Assembly (NCBI GenBank): GCA_002325645.1
Contig: DCSN01000121.1
Span: forward strand, 17,114 to 39,916
From: Pseudanabaena sp. UBA1465
GTDB taxonomy: Bacteria; Cyanobacteriota; Cyanobacteriia; Pseudanabaenales; Pseudanabaenaceae
Direction of reading: 5' to 3'
DNA: 22,803 nucleotides
Part shown: piece after piece, positions 13,892-20,659 of the stretch
Layout: the number at the start of each line of letters is the position of its first letter
Numbering within the stretch: position 1 is the stretch's first letter
The notes under the pieces: model-generated
The model's database searches: none
Told to the model about the DNA's origin: nothing
Seen by the model: the letters and a program-made list of their open reading frames with translations, nothing else
Made by a program: the position numbers and the translations under genes

Positions 13892-14644
13892 ATGAATCCA
13901 ACTTTATCCAGCCGTCTGCGTGATGGCACTAAACAAGCCCATACCGCCGCCGAAAACACCGCCTTCATGAAATGTTTCTTGAAGGGAATTGTTGAACGCG
14001 AACCTTTCCGCAAATTGATTGCGAATCTGTATTTGGTTTATAGCACTTTGGAAGCTGAACTTCAACGCTATGCCGATCATCCAATTGTCGGTCCGATGTA
14101 TTTTCCTGAATTGAATCGTACCGCCAATCTCATCAAAGATCTAGAGTTTTACTACGGTGACAACTGGCAAGAACAGATCGCGCCCCTAGAAGCAGGAGCC
14201 GTTTATGTCAATCGCATTCGTGAAGTTGCCAATTCCGATCCTGCACTGTTGGTTTCCCATGCCTATACTCGTTATATGGGCGATCTTTCTGGTGGGCAGA
14301 GTTTGAAAAACATTGTTCGTTCCGCTTTCAATTTGCCACCCGATCAGGGAACTGGACTGCATGACTTTGAGCAAGTTCCCACTGTGGAAGCCAGACGCGC
14401 CTTCAAGGAAAAATATCGTCTTGCCCTAGATTCATTGCCTGCTGATGATGACACAATGCAACGCATTGTCGATGAAGCTAATGCGGCTTTCAAAATGAAT
14501 TGGAATGTGATGCATGAACTGGAAGATGATGTCAGATTGGCGATCGGCGATCATACTTTTGAGCTAGTCACCAAGCAGGATAAACCAGGCAGTACTGAAC
14601 GCGCTCCAGGTAATACTTCCGTTGAGTTGGTAGCCGCCGAATAA
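13892..14644 (+). CDS. ho: Biliverdin-producing heme oxygenase
   Basis: A 250-aa all-helical soluble enzyme that opens heme to biliverdin IX-alpha, CO and iron using ferredoxin, the first step of phycobilin synthesis. The proximal heme ligand is His17 in TKQAH. The distal-helix motif GDLSGGQ is at 130-136 within YTRYMGDLSGGQ. The length fits cyanobacterial HO. Its location next to psbA (D1') suggests an HO2-type enzyme induced at low oxygen, but HO1 versus HO2 cannot be decided from this sequence alone. The tail after residue 225 is hydrophilic and probably disordered. Confidence 0.93.
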   Translation: MNPTLSSRLRDGTKQAHTAAENTAFMKCFLKGIVEREPFRKLIANLYLVYSTLEAELQRYADHPIVGPMYFPELNRTANLIKDLEFYYGDNWQEQIAPLEAGAVYVNRIREVANSDPALLVSHAYTRYMGDLSGGQSLKNIVRSAFNLPPDQGTGLHDFEQVPTVEARRAFKEKYRLALDSLPADDDTMQRIVDEANAAFKMNWNVMHELEDDVRLAIGDHTFELVTKQDKPGSTERAPGNTSVELVAAE

Positions 14645-14670
14645 TCATTGCGATCGCAATGTTCCACAGA

Positions 14671-14723
14671 CAAGGGGCTTCAGCCCCTTGCCTCACAGGA
14701 TGAAAATTCCACAGGATGAAAAT
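14671..14723 (+). repeat. Palindrome and 14-bp direct repeats in the ho-sqr spacer
   Basis: CAAGGGGCT (14671-14679) and AGCCCCTTG (14682-14690) form a perfect 9-bp hairpin without a T-tract. It is followed by CACAGGATGAAAAT twice (14694-14707, 14710-14723), with a 16-bp period. The 93-nt spacer contains no clear promoter. The hairpin may attenuate or stabilise read-through from ho into the next gene. Confidence 0.75.
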
Positions 14724-14737
14724 ACGGGATTATAAAA

Positions 14738-15901
14738 ATGAAAAAGATTTTGATTTTAGGCGGTGGGATGGGAGGCGTTGAAGCGGCGATCGCTTTGACC
14801 CAAAAACTTAAAGGCGATTATCAAATCAATCTGATTTCTAACCGCGACTTTTTGTATATTTATCCTGCTTCGATCTGGCTCACCGTTGGCAAACGCACGC
14901 TAGAGGATTTATCGGTTCCACTTCCCCAACTTGCGGAATTGCATGGTTTTAATTTTCTGCATGAGGAAGTTCAATCAATTAGCACAAAAGATCGGAAGGT
15001 GATTACCACCACGCAAGAACATACTTTTGACTATCTGATCGCCGCTCTAGGCAGTTCTAAACTGAAGCCCAAAGGCGTGGAACATACGCTCTCGATTTGC
15101 GGTACTCCTGCGGACGGGATGCAGATTCAAGAGGAATTTCTTGGGCTGGTAGAGCAGGGGCATGGCGCGATCGCCTGTGGGTTTAGTGGCAATCCGCAAG
15201 ATGCAACTGCCGTTAGAGGCGGTCCTGTATTTGAAGTGTTATTTAACTTCGACACTTATTTGCGCGAGAAAGGAATACGCGATCGCTTTGACCTCACTTT
15301 CTTTAGTCCTTCGGATGCGCCAGGAAAACGACTTGGTGAAGGGGGATTGGCACAATTGCAAAAGCTTTTTCAAGAGCGCAATATCCAAACTGTCACGGGT
15401 CAAAAAGTTAAGGAATTTACCGATAGTGGCGTGATATTTGCCGATAATAGTCACATAGAGACAGATTTCACGGTCTTTACCCCTGGTTTAGCGGGAAATC
15501 CCATATTCAAACAATCGGATCTGCCTCTCACTGATGCGGGATTTATTCCAGTCGGGGAAACATCGCAAATCACAGGATTGGAAAACTGCTATGCGATCGG
15601 TGACAGTTCCTATTTTGAAGGACCGACTTGGCGAGCGCGTCAGGGGCATTTGGCTGAGGTGATGGCAAGAACCACCGCCACGAATATTGCTCAACAAGAA
15701 CGTGGAGAAGCAGCCTCAGCCTCATTTCAAGATGAATTAAACCTCCTCTGCATTATGGATTTGGGGCATGATGGTGTATTTGTCTATCGTGACGAAAATC
15801 GCGAAATGGCTCCCAGAGGGGCTTGGGCGCATTGGGCAAAGCTAGCATGGGAACAGTATTATAAATTGAATAAGTTAGGCAAAGTTCCGCGTCTGATCTA
15901 A
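14738..15901 (+). CDS. Sulfide:quinone oxidoreductase-like FAD protein
   Basis: A 387-aa FAD/NAD(P)-fold disulfide oxidoreductase. The FAD dinucleotide motif GGGMGGVEAA is at residues 8-17, and a second FAD segment, ENCYAIGDSS, is at 282-291. Cys121, Cys147 and Cys338 fall near the positions of the three catalytic Cys of Rhodobacter-type SQR (127, 159, 353), and the C-terminus has amphipathic, Trp/Tyr-rich helices suited to monotopic membrane binding. SQR oxidises sulfide and passes electrons to the quinone pool. Alternatives are a flavocytochrome c-type flavoprotein or another quinone reductase. The context next to D1' and heme oxygenase fits growth in low-oxygen or sulfidic conditions. Confidence 0.75.
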   Translation: MKKILILGGGMGGVEAAIALTQKLKGDYQINLISNRDFLYIYPASIWLTVGKRTLEDLSVPLPQLAELHGFNFLHEEVQSISTKDRKVITTTQEHTFDYLIAALGSSKLKPKGVEHTLSICGTPADGMQIQEEFLGLVEQGHGAIACGFSGNPQDATAVRGGPVFEVLFNFDTYLREKGIRDRFDLTFFSPSDAPGKRLGEGGLAQLQKLFQERNIQTVTGQKVKEFTDSGVIFADNSHIETDFTVFTPGLAGNPIFKQSDLPLTDAGFIPVGETSQITGLENCYAIGDSSYFEGPTWRARQGHLAEVMARTTATNIAQQERGEAASASFQDELNLLCIMDLGHDGVFVYRDENREMAPRGAWAHWAKLAWEQYYKLNKLGKVPRLI

Positions 15902-15924
15902 TTTTTCGTTGGATCGCCTGCCTG

Positions 15925-16131
15925 CTAGTCATCGGGAAATTGCCAGCACATAATCCGTTCGACATTTTTGGAGCCACAACGACAGGCTTCAGCATGGGAG
16001 GCGACCCATTCATAATCGCATTTACGGCAGTGATGGAGGACATTATTGATATTAGCGGCGGCAATGCGATCGCGTCCTGCTTTGAGTTCTTCTGGTGTGA
16101 GGACAGATTCAAGATCGTTTGGCTCAGGCAT
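15925..16131 (-). CDS. Small zinc-ribbon protein
   Basis: A 68-aa soluble protein. Cys35-x2-Cys38 (HCRKC) and Cys50-x-Cys52 (CRCG), with another Cys at 62, form a probable rubredoxin-like zinc ribbon. The N-terminal half is acidic and helical (LTPEELKAGRDRI). No named function is recognised. It is convergent with the SQR-like gene (24-nt gap) and divergent from the toxin-antitoxin pair. Confidence 0.7.
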   Translation of the reverse strand: MPEPNDLESVLTPEELKAGRDRIAAANINNVLHHCRKCDYEWVASHAEACRCGSKNVERIMCWQFPDD

Positions 16132-16273
16132 CGAATTTATCGTCTATTTTTTCGCTCAACATACCACAGTTATTTCTTATCGATACCATTTTTACTTGTC
16201 AGAATCTTGATAACTTTAGAAAAATTAACTGCTACAATGATTACAAGCAAATGTTTATGGTAAATGTTGCTAT

Positions 16274-16498
16274 ATGGACTATCACAACATCATCACGATT
16301 GAATCTGGAAAGCGAAGTGGTAAGCCTTGCATAAGAGGAATGCGGATTACAGTTTACGATATTTTAGAATATTTGGCTGGAGGAATGACGGAAGCAGAGG
16401 TTTTGGAAGATTTCTCTGAGCTTACTTTGCAAGATATAAAAGCTTGTCTGAGTTTTGCGGCTGAACGTGAGAAAAGGTTGTTTGTAGCTGCGTTATGA
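16274..16498 (+). CDS. DUF433 antitoxin
   Basis: A 74-aa DUF433 protein with a helix-turn-helix-like fold. The hallmark is SGKPCIRGMRITVYDILEYLAGGMT, read in parts as GKPCIRG, RITV and LEYLAGGM, followed by DIKACLSFAAER. It overlaps the downstream DUF5615 gene by 4 nt (ATGA), the normal arrangement for this toxin-antitoxin type. It should neutralise the PIN-like partner and repress its own promoter in the 140-nt upstream gap. Confidence 0.88.
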   Translation: MDYHNIITIESGKRSGKPCIRGMRITVYDILEYLAGGMTEAEVLEDFSELTLQDIKACLSFAAEREKRLFVAAL

Positions 16499-16827
16499 AA
16501 CTGCTTCTAGATGAGAATTTGTCAGATCGCATAGTTTATAGGATTGGCGATTTGTATCCTGAATCTGGACATGTTAAGACTTTAGGACTGGTACATACCG
16601 ATGATGCTTTGATCTGGAAATATGCGAAGGAAAATGATTTTGCGATCGTTTCCAAAGATTCAGACTTTCATCAACGGAGTTTGGTTTATGGACATCCTCC
16701 CAAGTTTATCTATCTTCGTATCGGGAATAGCCCAACTTCTAGAATTGTTGAGATTTTGAGAAATAATTTCGAGATTATTACTGAGTTTGTTGATAGTGAA
16801 TCAGAGAGTATTTTAGTTTTAGGTTAG
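16495..16827 (+). CDS. DUF5615 PIN-like toxin
   Basis: A 110-aa PIN-like domain protein. The N-terminal LLLDENLS places acidic Asp6 and Glu7 at the metal site, and ALIWKYAKENDFAIVSKDSDF supplies further conserved acidic residues. Such proteins are predicted Mg-dependent ribonucleases of type II systems. It is complete and directly coupled to the DUF433 antitoxin. The RNA target is unknown. Confidence 0.88.
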   Translation: MKLLLDENLSDRIVYRIGDLYPESGHVKTLGLVHTDDALIWKYAKENDFAIVSKDSDFHQRSLVYGHPPKFIYLRIGNSPTSRIVEILRNNFEIITEFVDSESESILVLG

Positions 16828-16828
16828 G

Positions 16829-17047
16829 TTATTCATCTTCTAGAAGCTTCTCTAGTATTTCTGGGGTTAATCCGTTGGCTTCGGCTTCGTCTCGAAGATC
16901 GGCAACTATATCTTCTAAGGATTCTTCTTCTAATGAACGTTTCAAGATAGATGTCATTAGTGCTTGAAATTGTTGTTGGCTCTGTGGTTTGAATGCTCTA
17001 TATGCTCTAGCAATTTCTGGTTCGACTTCGATACTAATAGTTTCCAT
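16829..17047 (-). CDS. Small antitoxin-like hypothetical protein
   Basis: A 72-aa acidic protein. The N-terminal ETISIEVEPEIARAYRAF resembles the ribbon-helix-helix strand of antitoxins, followed by a Glu/Leu-rich helical tail. Its stop lies 1 nt from the stop of the DUF5615 gene on the other strand. No toxin is adjacent on its own strand: the next gene upstream on the minus strand has a different type of product. It may be an orphan antitoxin; function unproven. Confidence 0.6.
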   Translation of the reverse strand: METISIEVEPEIARAYRAFKPQSQQQFQALMTSILKRSLEEESLEDIVADLRDEAEANGLTPEILEKLLEDE

Positions 17048-17071
17048 GATCTACCTTGACGTAACAGTTAT

Positions 17072-18205
17072 TTATAGGTTTCTAAGTTGGACATATTCAC
17101 ATAATGCTTGCAACTGATAAGCGTTTGGTTTTGCATCTTTATGTTTCATGCTGACTTCAGCGATCGCCGTACTAATGTTAATTTTCTTGATTGTAACCAG
17201 ATAAAGCATACATATCAATGGTGAACGATTAGCGCCAGCCCGACAATGAATATAAATAACCTTGTGATTTTGATGCCACTGAGACAATATTTTATAAATA
17301 TCGTAAAGCTGATTCTGGCTCGGCGGATATCCTTTGCCTATTAACGGAGAAAACTTATAAACATCAACAAGAGAATAGTTAACATATGCAAAAATTTTTT
17401 CTATTCCTTCTGCATGGGTGTAGTTATCAGTATCTTCCGTTAAATCTAAAATTGCATTTATGCCAATTCTTTGTAAATGCTCTAATTTTTCACCTGAAGG
17501 AGCGCACCCGACATAAAGTTCAGAAGGTAAGATACAACTAATAAAGCTGGGAATAATTTCTCCCAATGATAGCCGAAAATGTTCCGTCCATGTTTCACAA
17601 ATTCTATTCCATACATTAGTAGAAGATGTCTTTCTAATTTGACTTTTTACTTCTTCAGTAGGTGGCTCGTATAATCGAATCTCCCATTCAGATAATAGCC
17701 ATAATTTTTTAGAATTTTCAGAAATTAGATTTGAATTTTGAAATGCTGATAGATTCTCATAGACAAGTTTTATCAATTCGCCAAAATGGTTATCCCTATA
17801 GCCATAGGCTAGGCTGAGGTGATAGGAATCAGAAGATTTAATATTAATAGATGTAATATCCTTGCTTTTTTGCTTAAATTTCGTCAAACAAGACTCTAAA
17901 TATTGGCAATTCATAGCAATTTTAATCGTATCGCCTAAAGAGCCTTTGAGCCTCACATTAGTCATCAATACTGAAGGAGGGTTAGACTTAGAAAACATTT
18001 TAGATAATGAATCTATTAGAATAGGAATATCTCGTTGATTGGCTAACTCAAAAAAACTTGTCAGTGTCACATGGGGCATATATTCATGGGCTTTATTACA
18101 TCCAAATTTAGCTTCTGATGATTCAAAGAAATTATTTAACTCATTTTCCAAAATCCCCACAGGACAGGCGTAGATGATCAACTTAACAGGATTAGTTGTT
18201 GCCAT
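17072..18205 (-). CDS. 2H phosphoesterase - dual-specificity phosphatase fusion
   Basis: A 377-aa soluble protein with two apparent catalytic domains. Residues 1 to about 180 show the 2H (LigT/cyclic phosphodiesterase-like) pattern: His45-Val-Thr47 in MPHVTLTSFF and His129-Leu-Ser131 in YHLSLAYGY, about 84 residues apart. Residues 220-377 are a dual-specificity phosphatase with active-site loop HCRAGANRS (320-328; Cys321, Arg327); a candidate general acid is Asp281. 2H enzymes open 2',3'-cyclic or ADP-ribose cyclic phosphates and DSPs remove phosphate, so the two could act in sequence on RNA ends or a cyclic-phosphate metabolite. This is inference. The gene is AT-rich compared with its neighbours, which suggests acquisition. 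The substrate is unknown. Confidence 0.75.
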   Translation of the reverse strand: MATTNPVKLIIYACPVGILENELNNFFESSEAKFGCNKAHEYMPHVTLTSFFELANQRDIPILIDSLSKMFSKSNPPSVLMTNVRLKGSLGDTIKIAMNCQYLESCLTKFKQKSKDITSINIKSSDSYHLSLAYGYRDNHFGELIKLVYENLSAFQNSNLISENSKKLWLLSEWEIRLYEPPTEEVKSQIRKTSSTNVWNRICETWTEHFRLSLGEIIPSFISCILPSELYVGCAPSGEKLEHLQRIGINAILDLTEDTDNYTHAEGIEKIFAYVNYSLVDVYKFSPLIGKGYPPSQNQLYDIYKILSQWHQNHKVIYIHCRAGANRSPLICMLYLVTIKKINISTAIAEVSMKHKDAKPNAYQLQALCEYVQLRNL

Positions 18206-18395
18206 ACAATTAGCTCGCTAGTTTATATTCACATAAATATTATCTTATTTTCTAGATTTATGCTTTACCGATTAAGCGATCGCCTTTAAAACTTGATCAC
18301 AAAGCGATCGCTACTCGTAAACCGTACATTTAGCTCAATCATTAATACACCTCGTAGTTAAAACGGCGATCGCTAAAGCAAGGATTTTGCCTTAA

Positions 18396-18570
18396 TTATA
18401 TCTGATGTTACGTGGAAGCAATTCCTGCGATCCTCAAGGTAGGGGCTGGCACGGGGGCGCAGCCCCTACAGAACATGAATTATTTAGGTAGGGGCAATGC
18501 CCCCGTGCTTGCCCTGTCAAGCTAGTAGCAGGAGATTTATCATCTGCGTTCCATGTAACATCAGTTATAT
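18396..18570. mobile_element. MITE-like palindromic element with 6-bp target duplication
   Basis: Terminal inverted repeats CTGATGTTACGTGGAA (18402-18417) and TTCCATGTAACATCAG (18549-18564) match at 15 of 16 positions. The interior is itself palindromic: GCACGGGGGC (18449-18458) with GCCCCCGTGC (18499-18508), and GCCCCTAC (18462-18469) with GTAGGGGC (18488-18495). TTATAT flanks both ends (18396-18401, 18565-18570), consistent with a target-site duplication. The element is 163 bp and has no ORF. It ends exactly at the stop codon of the minus-strand gene beside it. The rest of the gap (18206-18395) has HIP1 octamers and nothing else recognised. Confidence 0.8.
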
Positions 18571-18753
18571 TTCTTTCTCAGCCCTGCGAGACTTTCTTAC
18601 CTCTCTAACAATTTCACTAATTTCTTGTAGCGATGGTTGCTCTGGATCGACTGACTTAGTGTAGGTCGCAGCATCAGGCGATCGCAATGCCAATAACTGA
18701 GCATCAATTTCCGCCGCTAAATCGGCAATCTCTTGGTCAGAAAACATAGTCAT
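18565..18753 (-). CDS. Small hypothetical, antitoxin-like protein
   Basis: A 62-aa charged, helical protein (SDQEIADLAAEIDAQLLAL at the N-terminus, then SEIVREVRKSRRAEK at the C-terminus). It has the look of small antitoxins but no recognised family and no toxin next to it. An alternative Met two codons in (18747) is possible. Its TAA stop lies within the TTATAT direct repeat of the adjoining MITE-like element, so the insertion left the reading frame complete. Confidence 0.5.
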   Translation of the reverse strand: MTMFSDQEIADLAAEIDAQLLALRSPDAATYTKSVDPEQPSLQEISEIVREVRKSRRAEKEI

Positions 18754-18826
18754 GGGTTGGACTCGTCATAATAGTTAAGTACAATAACACTCTAATCCAG
18801 AGCAGCTAATCCAAGTTGCTAACAAT

Positions 18827-19339
18827 ATGAATCAATTTAAAGAATGGGGATTTTCATCTCAATCATGGCGCGGTGAGAAGGGCGAGTATTGGGTAATTGG
18901 GCAGACAGTTCTCTCGGTGGCATTTGCGCTACTGCCTGTCTATCCAGCGATCGCCTTAAATAATTTTCCCCCGATCTGGAAATATGCCGACTGGGGATTG
19001 ACGGGAATTTTCGGGCTAATCGCCTTGCTGCTATTACTTTCGGGCAGCCTTGAATTAGGAACGAATCTAACCCCCTTGCCGCACCCCAAACATGATGGCG
19101 AGTTGGTAACGGGCGGTGTGTATGCGTTGGTCAGACATCCCATTTATAGCGGTGTAATTTTCTTAGCGATCGCCTATAGTTGTTGGAAATTGAGCCTCAG
19201 TCATGCGATCGGCGCAATAGTTCTATTACTATTTTTTGACATCAAAGCGAGAAAAGAAGAATCGTGGCTAAGTACGAAATTCGCTGACTACGATCAATAT
19301 CGATCGCAGGTTAAGAAACTAATTCCTTGGATTTATTAA
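18827..19339 (+). CDS. Isoprenylcysteine carboxyl methyltransferase-family membrane protein
   Basis: A 170-aa integral membrane protein with about four hydrophobic segments. The C-terminal half has the ICMT/PEMT signature: GGVYALVRHPIYSGV, where RHP contacts SAM, then ARKEESWLSTKF, and a final YRSQVKKLIPWIY. Bacterial members methylate unidentified lipids or small molecules. True isoprenylcysteine substrates are unlikely in cyanobacteria. It stands alone, transcribed away from the MITE and upstream of the riboswitch. Confidence 0.85.
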   Translation: MNQFKEWGFSSQSWRGEKGEYWVIGQTVLSVAFALLPVYPAIALNNFPPIWKYADWGLTGIFGLIALLLLLSGSLELGTNLTPLPHPKHDGELVTGGVYALVRHPIYSGVIFLAIAYSCWKLSLSHAIGAIVLLLFFDIKARKEESWLSTKFADYDQYRSQVKKLIPWIY

Positions 19340-19382
19340 AGTTGAGTAGTTATGGTGATGTGATATTGTAAATGGGCGATTT

Positions 19383-19505
19383 GGTTCTAATGGGGATCAG
19401 CCATTGGAGGCAACAGGGAAAGCGTAGTGCAAATCTACCACTGTCCCGCAACTGTAATTGAGGATAAAAAATACTTTGCCTCATCAGCCAGAATACCTGC
19501 CATTC
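19383..19505 (+). promoter_or_regulatory. Cobalamin riboswitch
   Basis: The order and spacing of conserved blocks match the cobalamin aptamer: AACAGGGAAAGC (19412-19423), a hairpin arm, CTGTCCCGCAACTGT (19441-19455), a variable GAGG/CCTC stem (about 19460-19482), and the B12-box-like AGCCAGAATACCTGCC (19486-19501). It precedes cbiM by 40 nt. No T-tract terminator follows, so control of translation through the cbiM Shine-Dalgarno is more likely than transcription termination. Expected effect: B12 shuts down cobalt uptake. Confidence 0.93.
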
Positions 19506-19544
19506 GTGATTCCTACAAAATAAGTCTTATCTGCGAGGTTCAGT

Positions 19545-20303
19545 TTGAAGACGCGAAATCAAAAATGGGTCAGCCTATTATTAATGGCTGGGCTTAGTTT
19601 TTATATTGTTTTTAGCTCTACGGCTCCTGCCGAAGCGATGCATATTGCCGAAGGCTTTCTGCCCATCGAGTGGGCAGCTTTTTGGTGGGCAGTGTCGTTA
19701 CCTTTCTTTATATTTGGTTGGCGATCGCTAGTTCGGATTACCACCCTAAATCCAGAACTGAAATCTCTGCTTGCTCTATCAGGAGCATTCACCTTTGTGC
19801 TGTCCGCACTGAAAATCCCTTCAGTTACAGGCAGTTGTTCGCATCCAACGGGGACAGGATTGGGAGCGATTTTATTTGGTCCTTCGGTTATGAGTGTATT
19901 GGGCGGATTGGTGCTGTTGTTTCAGGCGGTTTTGTTGGCTCATGGTGGGTTGACGACTTTGGGCGCAAATATGTTTTCCATGGCGATTGTCGGTCCATTT
20001 GTGGCATATTTTGTTTATCGCTTGTTGATGCCAACAGGACGAGCAAGGATCGCCATTTTTTGTGCGGCGGCGTTGGAGAACTTGCTTACCTATGTGATGA
20101 CTGCGATTCAATTAGCGCTTGCATTTCCCGCAGCTAGTGGTGGATTTATGGCTGCGTTTATCAAGTTTGTGGGCATCTTTGCGGTGACACAGATTCCTCT
20201 CGCAATTAGTGAAGGATTACTCACCGTATTGGTTTGGAATTGGTTGCAATCCTATGGACAGCCAGAATTGGAAACCCTCAAACTATTGAAACAGGAAGCA
20301 TAA
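19545..20303 (+). CDS. cbiM: Cobalt ECF transporter S component CbiM
   Basis: The 252-aa substrate-binding membrane component of a group I ECF cobalt transporter. A cleavable signal peptide of about 31 residues ends in AEA, and the mature chain begins Met-His-Ile (MHIAEGFLP); the N-terminal Met-His pair coordinates the metal in CbiM/NikM. His after SCS (GSCSHPTGTG) is also a family ligand region. The start is TTG at 19545, chosen because GAGG (19534-19537) is correctly spaced and a full signal peptide results. The riboswitch upstream supports cobalt rather than nickel. Confidence 0.93.
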   Translation: MKTRNQKWVSLLLMAGLSFYIVFSSTAPAEAMHIAEGFLPIEWAAFWWAVSLPFFIFGWRSLVRITTLNPELKSLLALSGAFTFVLSALKIPSVTGSCSHPTGTGLGAILFGPSVMSVLGGLVLLFQAVLLAHGGLTTLGANMFSMAIVGPFVAYFVYRLLMPTGRARIAIFCAAALENLLTYVMTAIQLALAFPAASGGFMAAFIKFVGIFAVTQIPLAISEGLLTVLVWNWLQSYGQPELETLKLLKQEA

Positions 20304-20305
20304 TT

Positions 20306-20659
20306 ATGTCAAAGCCATCGATTCAAAAACCTAAACAATACAATTGGCTCCTAGCGATCGCTGTTATTACTTTAGCCGTTGTTCCTTTAATCTTTGTGAG
20401 GGGAGAATACAAAGGTTCTGACGAGCAGGGCGAAGAAGCGATTAAAGAACTTAATTCCGACTATAAGCCTTGGTTTAAATCTTTTTTTGAACCTGCTAGC
20501 CCTGAAATCGAAAGCTTGTTATTTGCTAGCCAAGCAGCTTTGGGTGCAGGTGTAATCGGCTATGTGATTGGACGATATAAGGGACGTGCGGAGACACGAT
20601 CTAATCAATCTAATCAATCTCAAGAGCAGCAACCACCCGATGATCAATTGCCTGAATGA
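20306..20659 (+). CDS. cbiN: Cobalt transporter auxiliary protein CbiN
   Basis: A 117-aa membrane protein with two helices (about residues 14-31 and 73-90) separated by a periplasmic loop containing the family-typical FVRGEYKGSDEQGEEAI and DYKPWF segments. CbiN helps load cobalt into CbiM. ATG at 20306 follows the cbiM stop by 2 nt; an upstream in-frame start inside cbiM is not credible. A hydrophilic Gln/Asn/Ser-rich tail (SNQSNQSQEQQ) ends the protein. It overlaps cbiQ by 4 nt (ATGA). Confidence 0.92.
   Translation: MSKPSIQKPKQYNWLLAIAVITLAVVPLIFVRGEYKGSDEQGEEAIKELNSDYKPWFKSFFEPASPEIESLLFASQAALGAGVIGYVIGRYKGRAETRSNQSNQSQEQQPPDDQLPE

Noticed and set aside
15753..16112. 119-aa minus-strand open frame spanning the end of the SQR-like gene and the zinc-ribbon gene
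   Set aside because: It overlaps two better-supported genes in another frame and shows no protein family features.
19670..20137. 155-aa plus-strand open frame inside cbiM
   Set aside because: It is out of frame with the clearly recognisable CbiM protein.
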